Assembly: GCA_018883325.1 (NCBI GenBank)
Contig: VEQH01000003.1
Span: 1 to 64,000, forward strand
Reading direction: 5' to 3'
Source: Flavobacteriales bacterium
GTDB lineage: Bacteria > Bacteroidota > Bacteroidia > Flavobacteriales_D > Crocinitomicaceae
Length of the DNA: 64,000 nt
This document shows positions 38,983 to 49,467 of this stretch, piece by piece (positions within the stretch are counted from its first letter, which is position 1; every line of letters begins with the position of its first letter). The translations under genes were made by a program, and so were the position numbers. The notes beneath the pieces are model-generated. The model was not told the origin of the DNA and ran no database searches. It saw only the letters and a list, made by a program, of their open reading frames with translations.

Positions 38983-39017
38983 ATAAAAAAAACGCCCCAG
39001 TTTCCTGAAGCGTTTTT
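38983..39017. terminator. Bidirectional rho-independent terminator
   Basis: aaaaaaaACGCCCCAG-TTTC-CTGAAGCGTtttta between convergent genes. Confidence 0.75.
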
Positions 39018-39038
39018 AGAGTAAAATTTAAGATTGAA

Positions 39039-41462
39039 TTAAAAACTACCTCTCAATGAAAGAACAAAATTTCTACCGGGAGCAACAAGACCTGAGCTGT
39101 ATGTCTTGTAACGTCTGTCAAGAATGTTTTCTAAACCTGCGCTCACCGAAAAATGATCGTTTATCTTGAACATTGTTTTCAAATTAAGTGTGTACCACGC
39201 TGGCGAATATGGATTTCCATTTTCATCCATTGCATAGATAGCTGGTTTTAATTTTTCTTCTTCGTTAAGCTCATCAAAACTCAAACCTGCGCTATACATT
39301 GCATACAATTGAAGCGTCACTTTTTCATTTGTGTAAGTTAGGCGAGTAACTCCAAATGCAGGTGCAGCATGGCGCGAACGACTTTCAATTCCATCGTTCA
39401 TCTCCTCTACCCCATTTTGAAAATTGTATTGTGATAACAAAGAAAAGCCACTTGGCAAACGCAATTCTAGACCAGCATGAAAACCAAAAATTGTTGCATA
39501 AGCTGCATTTTGAATCGCATAAACTTTGCTTTGAACACCATCAAACAAAATACTATCCGCTCCATTCACTTGAAAAGCACGACGCACCATTGCATTATCC
39601 AAATAAGTGTAGTAGCCCGTTGCGTCTAATTTCAAGTATTCGCCAAAAATTTTGGAAACACTTAATTCGCCATTGTAAGCGTATTCTGCACTTAAATTTT
39701 TGTTTGGCACAACGATTTCACTTGGTCCAAAATCAAAAATCTTTCCGATGTCGTCCACATTAGGTGCTCTAAATCCAGTTGACCCAACTAAACTAATTTT
39801 TAGTTTTTCAGAAGGTCGAATTACAATTCCTGCACTTCCTGTTGTTGCTCCTTTGTTTAGTTTAGCCTCTGTAAAATCGAACGGATAAAATTCCAAAATT
39901 CGAGTAAAATCAGAGTTTAACTGAAATTGATTGTAGCGAACACCAGCTTGAACAGAAATTAACTTAGAAATATTTGCCTGATAAGTGAAGTAAGCTCCAT
40001 AACTCAACCAAGTGGAAGCTGGATAACGATCTGCCACAGGAATTGAATCTCCTGTTTTAATGTTTAGCGCAGAACCAAACGAACCTACTTTATTAAAAAC
40101 TCCTTCTATTCCATAATACAACTTATGGTTTTTAATGGCTTTTTCAAAATCGACATTCAAGGAATAAGCGTCTACTTTTTCGAGTTGTGTGCGTAAACGA
40201 TTTTTATTTCCTCCACTAAAATTGCGATCAATTCTACTTTCTTCAAAATATTGTTGCGCCAAACGAATCGACATTTCATTGTAGAATTTATTCGCTTTGT
40301 GGTGATTAATAGTCAAGTTATTCATCATCCATTTTTGTGGACCATAATTCCAAACAGCAGAACGAGGCAAACCTGAGCTTGTTAATTCAATCAGTCGGTC
40401 ATATCGTGAATATTCTGATGTTTCCGAATAATGAAAACCATAATCAATTTGCCAATTTTCGTTTGGTGTAAAGCTCACTTTTTGCATCAAATTCACTTGC
40501 GAATAAGCAGTTGGTTTTTGAAGCAATGGATTTGAATTTTCTACAACTCTATCAACGCTGTCTTGACGTTCAACATAAAAAGTTCGCAGATATTCTTTAG
40601 GCCCATGCGATCCCATTCGTAAATCTGAAAAATCATTAGCGCTGACACTTGTTAGCATTGCCCACTTTTTCCAACCAACCATTACATCAAAATGTCCGGT
40701 CTTCTCGTTGTTTGCAGACGAATAACGCATCAGTGCATTGGCTTTTGTGATAGATTTTTCCGATTTAGAAAACTTTGGAGTCATCGTTCTAAAATTCATA
40801 ACACCTCCAATTGCATCACTTCCGTAAATCACAGAACCTGGTCCAAAAAGCACCTCAGCAGATTCGATAGCAAAAGCATCGATAGAGATTACATTTTGAA
40901 TATTTCCAGCTCTGAAAATAGCAGAATTCATTCGTACTCCATCCACAACATACAACAAGCGATTTGTGGCGAAACCTCTAATCATCGGACTTCCACCTCC
41001 TTGTTGACTTTTCTGAATGAAAACTTCACCTGAATTAGCCAATAAATCAGCGGCAGTTTGCGGATTTTGAAGTGCAATGTCTTTCGCTTTAATTGTAGAA
41101 ATTTTTGAAGATAAATCAGAAGACGATTGATTCCATTTTGTTGCTGAAACAACCATTTCACCAATTTCCAAAACCGATGGTTGAAGCGTAATTAAATAAT
41201 TACTAATCTTCAAACCTTGGCTTGAAATCTTTTGTGTTTTGAAATCCATTTTATAAAAGACAATTTGCTCAAATTCAATGGCAGGCAATTCAACAAATCC
41301 ATTTTGATCCGTTTCACTCTTGAAATAAGGTTTGTCGGAATAAACAGTTGCTTCTGGAACAGGTTTTCCAAATTTATCTCTTACAGTAACTCGTTGCTGA
41401 GCTTGAATCATTCTAGCACTCAAAAGTGATAGTAATAAGAAGGTATATTTTAATTTTTTCAT
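39039..41462 (-). CDS. TonB-dependent receptor with carboxypeptidase-like regulatory domain
   Basis: 807 aa; plug (LLANSGEVFIQKSQQGGGSPMIRGFATNRLLYVVDGVRMNSAIFRAGNIQNV), C-terminal beta-barrel NILDRRYKTYSSGLVAPGRNFVLSLRGSF. Confidence 0.93.
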   Translation of the reverse strand: MKKLKYTFLLLSLLSARMIQAQQRVTVRDKFGKPVPEATVYSDKPYFKSETDQNGFVELPAIEFEQIVFYKMDFKTQKISSQGLKISNYLITLQPSVLEIGEMVVSATKWNQSSSDLSSKISTIKAKDIALQNPQTAADLLANSGEVFIQKSQQGGGSPMIRGFATNRLLYVVDGVRMNSAIFRAGNIQNVISIDAFAIESAEVLFGPGSVIYGSDAIGGVMNFRTMTPKFSKSEKSITKANALMRYSSANNEKTGHFDVMVGWKKWAMLTSVSANDFSDLRMGSHGPKEYLRTFYVERQDSVDRVVENSNPLLQKPTAYSQVNLMQKVSFTPNENWQIDYGFHYSETSEYSRYDRLIELTSSGLPRSAVWNYGPQKWMMNNLTINHHKANKFYNEMSIRLAQQYFEESRIDRNFSGGNKNRLRTQLEKVDAYSLNVDFEKAIKNHKLYYGIEGVFNKVGSFGSALNIKTGDSIPVADRYPASTWLSYGAYFTYQANISKLISVQAGVRYNQFQLNSDFTRILEFYPFDFTEAKLNKGATTGSAGIVIRPSEKLKISLVGSTGFRAPNVDDIGKIFDFGPSEIVVPNKNLSAEYAYNGELSVSKIFGEYLKLDATGYYTYLDNAMVRRAFQVNGADSILFDGVQSKVYAIQNAAYATIFGFHAGLELRLPSGFSLLSQYNFQNGVEEMNDGIESRSRHAAPAFGVTRLTYTNEKVTLQLYAMYSAGLSFDELNEEEKLKPAIYAMDENGNPYSPAWYTLNLKTMFKINDHFSVSAGLENILDRRYKTYSSGLVAPGRNFVLSLRGSF

Positions 41463-41464
41463 TT

Positions 41465-43585
41465 TTATTTGTTGGTAATAATTAATTTCTTGCTTGAACT
41501 ATCTACTTTATTGTTTTTCGAAATGAAATAACAACCAGCTGATAAATTCAATTTTTCAGACAGATTAATTTCAACATCTTGATTCATCGCTGTAACTTCA
41601 TAAGCGTACAATAATTTTCCTAAAGCATCCATTACAGAAATAGTAGTTGGATTGGCATCGTTATAAAAACTCACCATAATTGCACCATCTGTAGTTCCTG
41701 GATTTGGATAAACATTAAAATCAGTTGCTCCAGAAATCGTGTTTACATCGAGAATTCCACTAATATTAATATCATCCAAATAGAAATTATTTGAATAATC
41801 TGATGCCGTAAACTCAAACTTAAATCGCGTATTTACATCTTGATTTGAAGCGTTGTAAACGAAAGAAGCAGTTTTCCAAAAGTTATTTGTTGAAGGAACA
41901 AAATTGGAGTAACCAAAACTCCCTGCTGTAAGCAGTTCTGCGCCGGAAATTGTTTCTCTCAAGTTCCACGTTTTACCACAATTTCTTGATGAATAAATCC
42001 TTAATGTTTCTGTGATATTATCCAATGCATCTGCATTTGTTGCATAAGCATATTTGAATGAAACTTCAACATTAGTGGTCGTCGATAAATCAAAGGATGG
42101 TGTTGTTAACGCGTCAATTGTTCCTCCTAATCGTTCATTGTAAAAATACATTGGTGAAAATTGAGTTGCATTCGATACATCTTTAAAATTATCCAAACGA
42201 TAACATCTAGAATTATTAACTCCATTGGAACTAATCAATTCAAAATTTCCATCGTTATTTTCTGGATTGTCAACAATGAACCAATTTGCAACTTGTGTTT
42301 CAAAATCAATTGCTGTAGGTCCAGTGAAATCAGCCCAATCAGTTGATACAAAAATGTAATTATCAGCAACTACTGAATCTTGACCAGTTGCATTGGAAAC
42401 GATTAATTTCACTTTTTTATAACCCGAGGAACTAAAACTAACTATTGGATTTACAGCTGTTAAAGAATTCGCTACTCCATCTTGAAAAAACCATTGTCTT
42501 CCTGTCACTTCTGCGTTATAACTTTGATCTGTAAATTGAACATTTTCCCCAAGGCAAACTACTTTTAAATCGGATTTAAAATCAGCAATAGGTGCACAAA
42601 TAGGCGTTGAAGTTAAATCAATTCCAGTAGCAACTCGAGTAGATTCCGATAAAAGAATATTTCTATTTCCAGCTTCTCCTTGAAGGATATTTCGCATCGC
42701 TGTAGCTTGATCTAACGTAAACATTCTTGAACAATAGGAATAATCCATATAATTTTGAACGTTTTCAATCACACCTGTCTGACATTGTTGCAGAGCTAAA
42801 TTACAAACAAGGTTTGAACCACGCGTGATTGGTGTGTCTGGAATAAAATCATCGCCACAAGCCACACCTGGTTCGTTTGTACTTCCCCAAGGGTGAGCTA
42901 AACCTAAATAATGACCGATTTCATGCGTTAAAGCTCTTGAATTATTAGGACTTCCTGTACCAAATGAACCAATGTAATTGTTTAAAATGATAATCCCATC
43001 TCTAAAAAAGTTGGTGCCATCAACAGCGGTTGGATAATAAGCATAACCTGCAACGCCATTTTCCATTTTGTCAACTACCCATACATTCAAATACTTTGAG
43101 CGATGCCATTGATTCAATTTAGAATAATCATCTCCTTGGAAAGTTTCGTGTGAATAAATATGCTCTATTCCATTTGTACAATTCCCAGCAGGGTCTTTAC
43201 TCGCCAATTTGAATTCAATTCCAACATCAGCGAATAGCGATTTAAACTCAGGTATTATAAGCGAAGAATCTGCATTCAAAGCACGAAAATCTTCATTCAA
43301 AATGGAGACTGCATCATACACTTGTGCATCGCTTATATTTTCAGAACCATTGTAATGGATGATGTGAAAGACAATCGGAATGGTAAAAACAACCATTTTA
43401 GTGTCGCCTTTCTTTACAGTTTGAAATCCATTTTTAAACAGCTCCTCGTGATCCTTTTCAAGCTGTGGATCTTCAGCATATATTTTAGCTAATTTGTTCG
43501 TCAAACCACACTTAAATTCTTGCGAGAATGAAAGGAATGGTGAAAACAACAATAGCCAAATAAAAATTAAGGCTTTGTTTTTCAT
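41465..43585 (-). CDS. M43 (pappalysin-like) metalloprotease with PKD-like and T9SS sorting domains
   Basis: 706 aa; ALTHEIGHYLGLAHPWG, PDTPITRGSN..CQTG..ENVQNYMDYSYCSRMFTLDQATAM; YPNPGTTDGAIMVSFYND. Confidence 0.92.
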   Translation of the reverse strand: MKNKALIFIWLLLFSPFLSFSQEFKCGLTNKLAKIYAEDPQLEKDHEELFKNGFQTVKKGDTKMVVFTIPIVFHIIHYNGSENISDAQVYDAVSILNEDFRALNADSSLIIPEFKSLFADVGIEFKLASKDPAGNCTNGIEHIYSHETFQGDDYSKLNQWHRSKYLNVWVVDKMENGVAGYAYYPTAVDGTNFFRDGIIILNNYIGSFGTGSPNNSRALTHEIGHYLGLAHPWGSTNEPGVACGDDFIPDTPITRGSNLVCNLALQQCQTGVIENVQNYMDYSYCSRMFTLDQATAMRNILQGEAGNRNILLSESTRVATGIDLTSTPICAPIADFKSDLKVVCLGENVQFTDQSYNAEVTGRQWFFQDGVANSLTAVNPIVSFSSSGYKKVKLIVSNATGQDSVVADNYIFVSTDWADFTGPTAIDFETQVANWFIVDNPENNDGNFELISSNGVNNSRCYRLDNFKDVSNATQFSPMYFYNERLGGTIDALTTPSFDLSTTTNVEVSFKYAYATNADALDNITETLRIYSSRNCGKTWNLRETISGAELLTAGSFGYSNFVPSTNNFWKTASFVYNASNQDVNTRFKFEFTASDYSNNFYLDDINISGILDVNTISGATDFNVYPNPGTTDGAIMVSFYNDANPTTISVMDALGKLLYAYEVTAMNQDVEINLSEKLNLSAGCYFISKNNKVDSSSKKLIITNK

Positions 43586-43637
43586 GTTTTAATTTTTTAA
43601 ATAGAAAAATAAAATTTTCTTTCAGGTATTTAAAAAA

Positions 43638-44219
43638 TCAACATTTTGGAGGCGTGTAAACAGAATGTAAAAAAGCCAAATAATAGATTGCTTTGTAGTG
43701 AAAAAAGTGTTTTTTTTTCAAATCTACATTTAAGACCACAGGAATATTCAGCGAACAAAACTCTTCCAATTCTAGTGGTGTTTTCAATAATTTCAACCAA
43801 TGTTTAAGTGGAGAAGACGATGATGAATTACTTAAATTATAGGCTGTTGACTCTTCCAAATTTTTAAACAACTGCGTCTCTTGAAAGTCATCGATACATT
43901 TGAAATGAAATCCATTTTTTACAGATGTTCGTTCAACTACATCGTAAAATCGTCCATTCAACTTAAATTCGTTCGATTTTATCCAAGTCAAATTCTTTAC
44001 TTCCTTATTTGTAAAGTCAAAGTTTTTGAGTTGATTTTCAGGAACACTTTGCTTTAATGCACGTTTTATATCTTTACGAATATGATAATGTTCCCATTCA
44101 AAATAGGTGAAGAAACCTACAATTTGCCAGGTAATAATTAACAAAACAAGAATTGAAAATATTCTTCGCACGAGGTAAAGATAATTAATTGTAAAAGATA
44201 AATGAAAAATCAAGCACAA
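43638..44219 (-). CDS. Hypothetical membrane-anchored protein
   Basis: 193 aa; N-terminal TM (RIFSILVLLIITWQIVGFFTYFEW). Confidence 0.6.
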   Translation of the reverse strand: MCLIFHLSFTINYLYLVRRIFSILVLLIITWQIVGFFTYFEWEHYHIRKDIKRALKQSVPENQLKNFDFTNKEVKNLTWIKSNEFKLNGRFYDVVERTSVKNGFHFKCIDDFQETQLFKNLEESTAYNLSNSSSSSPLKHWLKLLKTPLELEEFCSLNIPVVLNVDLKKKHFFHYKAIYYLAFLHSVYTPPKC

Positions 44220-44307
44220 TTGTTCTTCTTAACAACTTAAAATTTCATTATTCAAACCATAAAAAATTATCAATTTTTAGCTGAATAGATTCTTTATCAA
44301 AATAAAA

Positions 44308-44356
44308 TTATCCCTCATTTTAATTAATATCTTTAATTTTTTATCCCTCATTTTAA
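44308..44356. promoter_or_regulatory. Perfect 16-bp direct repeat upstream of the MFS gene (candidate operator)
   Basis: TTATCCCTCATTTTAA at 44308-44323 and 44341-44356. Confidence 0.6.
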
Positions 44357-44408
44357 AATAAATTAAATTAATATTAGTGTGTTTTAAATCGAAAAAATCA
44401 TTTTTCAT

Positions 44409-44442
44409 TTGTCGATTTATGTCAATATAACCAATAAATTTG
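44409..44442 (+). promoter_or_regulatory. Candidate Bacteroidota promoter (TTG ... TAAATTTG)
   Basis: TTG 44409-44411 and TAAATTTG 44435-44442, 64 nt upstream of the MFS ATG. Confidence 0.45.
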
Positions 44443-44506
44443 CGTCTTTTGACAACAAAAAATCAAAAAGAAACATCGTTTAACAGATAATCTTTACTTT
44501 TAATCT

Positions 44507-45841
44507 ATGATTCAAAAAGGCGACAAAAAAATAATTCGTGGTTGGGTAATGTACGATTGGGCGAATTCTGTTTACAATCTCGTTATTTCTTCTGCAATTT
44601 TCCCAATATTCTACGACACACAATGTAAAATCGTTTACGCGGAAAACAACAACATTCCAGACTGGGAAAAAATACCTGAAGGAACTCAAGTCACAATTGA
44701 TTTTTTCGGACAGCAACTTTCCAATTCAGTTGTTTACTCATTTGTTCTTTGCGCTTCCTTCCTAATGGTTTCCTTTCTTTCTCCGCTTCTTTCTGGAATT
44801 GCTGATTACACTGGAAGTAAAAAACGATTCTTACAATTTTTCTGTTATTTAGGTTCGTTTGCAGCTATGTCGCTCTATTTTTTCGACGCACATTTCGCAG
44901 AAATAAGTATGCTCTCGATTTTTATTGCCTCCATTGGTTATTGGGATTCACTTGTTTTTTACAATGCTTTTCTTCCAGAAATTGCAAATCCTGAAGACCA
45001 CGATAAAATCTCTGCTAGAGGTTTCTCAATGGGCTATTTTGGCTCGATGTTATTACTTATCATTTGCTTAGTTTGGATTCAAGTTTTACACTTCGATGCA
45101 CGTTGGTGTTTTGTTTTTGTAGGTATTTGGTGGATTACATTTTCTCAATTTACTTATCGCGTTTTGCCGATGAATGTGCACGGTAAAAAACCAGAGCCAG
45201 GCTATATTTGGAGAGGTTTTCGCGAGTTAAAATTGGTTTTTAAAGAGTTTAAACAAACGAGAAGATTGAAACGCTATTTATATGCCTTTTTCTTTTTCAA
45301 CACTGGAGTTCAGACAGTTATGTTGATGGCAACCATTTTTGCAAATAAAGAAATTCAATGGCCTGAAGGTGCAGATACTTCTGGTTTAATTATCGCAATT
45401 CTTTTGATTCAAATTCTTGGAGCAGTTGGCGCATTACTTATGTCGCGCTTATCCAATAAAATCGGAAATATTTACACGCTAATGGTTGCTGTTTTGATTT
45501 GGATTTGTCTTTGTATTTATGCCTTTTTCATTAAAACACCAACAGAATTTTACACAATGGCTGCTGGTGTTGGATTGGTTATGGGCGGCGTGCAAGCAAT
45601 TGCTCGTTCAACCTATTCGAAGTTTTTACCTCCAACTACGGACAGCGCAAGTTATTTTTCTTTCTACGATGTTACAGAAAAAATAGGAATCGTTTTCGGA
45701 ACTTTTTTCTTTGGTTTTATGGAATATATAACTGAATCGTTAAGAGCATCAGTTATGTCTGTAACTGCCTTTTTTGTTATCGGATTTATACTTTTATTCT
45801 TCGTTCCGAAAAAAGAAATTGAATTAAATACAACACATTAA
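44507..45841 (+). CDS. MFS transporter, UMF1 family
   Basis: 444 aa; RGWVMYDWANSVYNLVISSAIFPIFY, GGVQAIARSTYSKFLPPTTDSASYFSFYDVTEKIGIVFG. Confidence 0.92.
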   Translation: MIQKGDKKIIRGWVMYDWANSVYNLVISSAIFPIFYDTQCKIVYAENNNIPDWEKIPEGTQVTIDFFGQQLSNSVVYSFVLCASFLMVSFLSPLLSGIADYTGSKKRFLQFFCYLGSFAAMSLYFFDAHFAEISMLSIFIASIGYWDSLVFYNAFLPEIANPEDHDKISARGFSMGYFGSMLLLIICLVWIQVLHFDARWCFVFVGIWWITFSQFTYRVLPMNVHGKKPEPGYIWRGFRELKLVFKEFKQTRRLKRYLYAFFFFNTGVQTVMLMATIFANKEIQWPEGADTSGLIIAILLIQILGAVGALLMSRLSNKIGNIYTLMVAVLIWICLCIYAFFIKTPTEFYTMAAGVGLVMGGVQAIARSTYSKFLPPTTDSASYFSFYDVTEKIGIVFGTFFFGFMEYITESLRASVMSVTAFFVIGFILLFFVPKKEIELNTTH

Positions 45842-45847
45842 TAGATT

Positions 45848-46657
45848 ATGAGAGCAATTATTGAAGCTGCGTGGGATGATCGTTCCCTTTTACAAAATCC
45901 TGAAACGATTAAAGCAATAGAAACAGTTATTGAAGATTTAGATAAAGGACTTTTGCGTGTTGCCGAACCAACTGAAAATGGCGAATGGCTTGTTAATGAG
46001 TGGGTGAAAAAAGCTGTGGTAATGTACTTTCCAATACGAAAAATGGAAACTATCGAAGTGGGACCTTTTGAGTTTCACGATAAAATGGCTTTGAAACGCA
46101 ACTACAAAGAATTGGGTGTTCGAGTTGTTCCTCACGCAATTGCACGTTATGGAGCTTATGTCGCACCAGGTGTAATTATGATGCCTTCTTACGTAAATAT
46201 CGGTGCTTATGTTGATTCAGGAACAATGGTCGATACGTGGGCAACTGTTGGTAGTTGTGCGCAAATTGGAAAAAATGTTCACCTCAGTGGCGGTGTTGGA
46301 ATTGGCGGCGTACTTGAACCACTTCAAGCTGCACCTGTTATAATTGAAGACGATGCTTTTATTGGCTCGCGATGTATTGTTGTTGAAGGTGTGCGCGTTG
46401 GTAAAGAAGCCGTTCTTGGTGCAAATGTTGTCTTAACAAAATCAACTAAAATAATAGATGTAACTGGCAATGAACCTGTTGAAATTAAAGGATTTGTTCC
46501 AGAAAGAAGTGTTGTGATTCCGGGTTCTTACACAAAACAATTTCCAGCTGGAGAATACCAAGTTCCGTGTGCTTTAATTATTGGAAAACGAAAAGCTTCG
46601 ACAGATTTGAAAACTTCATTGAACGATGCTTTGAGAGAACATAATGTAGCAGTTTAA
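45848..46657 (+). CDS. dapD: 2,3,4,5-tetrahydropyridine-2,6-dicarboxylate N-succinyltransferase
   Basis: 269 aa; VVPHAIARYGAYVAPGVIMMPSYVNIGAYVDSGTMVDTWATVGSCAQIGKNVHLSGGVGIGGVLEPLQAAPVIIEDDAFIGSR. Confidence 0.97.
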   Translation: MRAIIEAAWDDRSLLQNPETIKAIETVIEDLDKGLLRVAEPTENGEWLVNEWVKKAVVMYFPIRKMETIEVGPFEFHDKMALKRNYKELGVRVVPHAIARYGAYVAPGVIMMPSYVNIGAYVDSGTMVDTWATVGSCAQIGKNVHLSGGVGIGGVLEPLQAAPVIIEDDAFIGSRCIVVEGVRVGKEAVLGANVVLTKSTKIIDVTGNEPVEIKGFVPERSVVIPGSYTKQFPAGEYQVPCALIIGKRKASTDLKTSLNDALREHNVAV

Positions 46658-46735
46658 AAAGGATTTTTGATTCTTGATTTTCAATCATATACTTTGTAAC
46701 TAAACTCAACTTTTAAGTTTCTTAGTTGCCTTAAA

Positions 46736-47839
46736 TTGCCTATGAGACAGCTATTTCTTTTTTGCATTTCGATTTGTTGTTCTAATTTCATTAATGGGCA
46801 GAATTTGGTTCCTAATGGTGATTTTGAACGACTAATTGGTTGTCCTAAAAGTTTGTCTGAACTCACAGTTTACAACTGGAATAATACAGTGGTTGAATCT
46901 ACAGCTGATATTTTTTCAAACTGCACACATTCAGAATCGTTAGCTAATCCCTCTATTTTGCATCTTCAACCCTTTGAAGGCGCTACTTATATCGGACTTA
47001 AACCAGCAATCAACGGTTCAGGTTATCGAGAATATATTTCCTGTAAATTGAAATCTCGACTAAAAAATGGAAAAACCTATCGCGTAAAAATTGCTGTTGC
47101 AATTCCAGATGAATGTTCCTATCGTGTAAATCATATAGATTTTGTGCTTTCAAGTATGCCTTTGACTGGAACATTTCCCGACGATCCCTTGATTGAAAAT
47201 CCATCTGTAAGTTTTTCATTAAAAAACATTGATACGCTTTCAAAATGGAAAACGTACGAAACAACTTATACAGCAGAAGGAGACGAAGCATATTTGTGTA
47301 TTGGTAATTTCTTAAAAATGAAAAAATCAGACTTGGTAAAAATTAAAAAGAAAGATAAATATTACCATCGTCTCTTCGAAAATTGCGCTTACGTTTGCTT
47401 GGATGCAATTGAAATTGTAGCTTTAGATTCTCCTCCACCAGTTATTGAATCAAAAAAAGAAAACGTAGAAAGAACTAAAAATCAAGAAATTAAAACGATT
47501 CCTGAGCCAATTATTTTGGATAATCTATTGTTTGAGACTGCATCCGCTAAGTTGAAAGATGATGAAATTCCAGACTTGGATAAAATTGTCACCTACTTAC
47601 AAAATCAGCCCGAACTTAAAGCAGTTATTGAAGGACACACTGACAACATAGGAAGTGACCAATCAAATTTGACGCTTTCTAACAACCGAGCGAAAAGTGT
47701 CATAGAATACTTGGTCTTAAAGGGAATTGCAATTAATCGTTTAACGCCTAAAGGATACGGTGCTTCTCAACCAATTGCCAATAATTCTACTTCAGAAGGA
47801 AGAGCAAAAAACAGAAGAGTTGTAATTCGGTTTGAATAG
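46736..47839 (+). CDS. OmpA family protein
   Basis: 367 aa; C-terminal ELKAVIEGHTDNIGSDQSNLTLSNNRAKSVIEYLVLKGI...GRAKNRRVVIRFE. Confidence 0.9.
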   Translation: MPMRQLFLFCISICCSNFINGQNLVPNGDFERLIGCPKSLSELTVYNWNNTVVESTADIFSNCTHSESLANPSILHLQPFEGATYIGLKPAINGSGYREYISCKLKSRLKNGKTYRVKIAVAIPDECSYRVNHIDFVLSSMPLTGTFPDDPLIENPSVSFSLKNIDTLSKWKTYETTYTAEGDEAYLCIGNFLKMKKSDLVKIKKKDKYYHRLFENCAYVCLDAIEIVALDSPPPVIESKKENVERTKNQEIKTIPEPIILDNLLFETASAKLKDDEIPDLDKIVTYLQNQPELKAVIEGHTDNIGSDQSNLTLSNNRAKSVIEYLVLKGIAINRLTPKGYGASQPIANNSTSEGRAKNRRVVIRFE

Positions 47840-47880
47840 TTTACAATTGCAATTCAATCCATTAACTAAAATAAAATTAT

Positions 47881-49440
47881 TTATTCTTGAAATAATAATT
47901 CCACATTTGGATCAATTCGTATCATTTCAATTTCCGAATTAAATGATTTATTAAAGTTTGTTTCCTGATCCAGAATTTGAATTTTCTCTTTCTGAATTTG
48001 ACCGTTTTTAAACTTAATCTCAATTGTCAAAGGGAAACGAAAAACTTTTCCTTGCTGTATAATTGAAAGTGAAACATTGTTTTGTTCTAATTTTTTACTA
48101 ATCCTTAAAATTGGATGTCCCGCTTCATACAACCATTGTTTAAAAAACCAATCTAAATCTCTATTTGTCACAGATTCTACAACATTTTGGAAATCTTTAG
48201 AATCAGCATTTGATAGTCGATATTTTTGATAATAGGTTCGAATTGATTGCTGAAAAAGCGAATCACCAATTTCTGAACGAAGCATATGTAACACCCATCC
48301 ACCTTTTTGGTAACTGTTTGCATTCAATAAATCCATTAAATCCGTGTAGTTTGTATCAACAACTGAATGATTATTGCGTTTTGAAAAAGCAACAACTTTG
48401 CTTCTATCTTTTTCCATTTGAGATTGAAACGCTTTTTCTCCTTTTGTTTTTTGAATGTAAATATTCGTCAAATACGTTGCAAAACCTTCGCTCAACCACA
48501 AATGTGGCCAATCTTTTTCAGTAGCGGAATTTCCAAACCACTGATGAACAATTTCGTGAGCTATCAAATTCTCTGAACTTCGCGTTCCATTTATTGAATT
48601 TTCATCGTAGAAAATACAACCTGCGTTTTCCATTCCACCAAAGCGCGTTGTAGATTGAACATTGGTTAATTTTTCATATTCATAAGGCGCAATGTAATCA
48701 ACAAAAAACTGCAAAATTGATGGTGCTAAATCAAAATCGTAGAAAGCACCTTTTTCATTTTCGGGATAAACAGCACTAAACACAAGAATTCCTGCCACGG
48801 TTCCACTTTGTTTTTCGGATAAATTCGCAATTCCAACAACCATAACTTTTGTTGGCAAAACCACTTTTGATTGGTAATTATACACAACCGATTTCTTATT
48901 TATTTTCTTTGAAATTAATTGACCATTTGCCACAACTTCATAGTGAGCAGGAGCATTTACAATGTATTCAACGGTTGATTTATCAGATGGATGATCATTG
49001 CAAGCAAACCAATTTTGAGCGCGATTTGGCCAATTATCCCCAAAAAAAGTACGTGAACCAAATTTGTTCTTACCAATAACCAACCCATCAATTGGAACGC
49101 CTTTAAAATGAATTTCTATTTCAATGTTTTTATTTGTGTTTACTTTAAAATTGTTAAGAGTCAAAACATTTTTTTTATGTGAAAATTCCAACTCATTCTT
49201 ACCTTGCATAACTTTTTGAACGCGCATTCCTTTGCCCGAATTATCAACAGATATTAAATTAAAGGATACAGATTTCGAAAAATCGTTGTAATCGAAGACA
49301 ATTTTTTCCTTCACCACAATCGTATCATGCTTATCAGTAACAGTTAAATCAATTTTATAAGATTGAACGTCGATTTGGGAGAATTGTGAAAACAGCTGAA
49401 ACGATAAATTCAGGAAACAAAAAAGGAATATTTTATGCAT
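47881..49440 (-). CDS. M1 family aminopeptidase
   Basis: 519 aa; GGMENAGCIFY, HEIVHQWFGNSATEKDWPHLWLSEGFATYLTNIY. Confidence 0.93.
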   Translation of the reverse strand: MHKIFLFCFLNLSFQLFSQFSQIDVQSYKIDLTVTDKHDTIVVKEKIVFDYNDFSKSVSFNLISVDNSGKGMRVQKVMQGKNELEFSHKKNVLTLNNFKVNTNKNIEIEIHFKGVPIDGLVIGKNKFGSRTFFGDNWPNRAQNWFACNDHPSDKSTVEYIVNAPAHYEVVANGQLISKKINKKSVVYNYQSKVVLPTKVMVVGIANLSEKQSGTVAGILVFSAVYPENEKGAFYDFDLAPSILQFFVDYIAPYEYEKLTNVQSTTRFGGMENAGCIFYDENSINGTRSSENLIAHEIVHQWFGNSATEKDWPHLWLSEGFATYLTNIYIQKTKGEKAFQSQMEKDRSKVVAFSKRNNHSVVDTNYTDLMDLLNANSYQKGGWVLHMLRSEIGDSLFQQSIRTYYQKYRLSNADSKDFQNVVESVTNRDLDWFFKQWLYEAGHPILRISKKLEQNNVSLSIIQQGKVFRFPLTIEIKFKNGQIQKEKIQILDQETNFNKSFNSEIEMIRIDPNVELLFQE

Positions 49441-49467
49441 TATATACTTGTTTTTAAAAGTGTGAAC

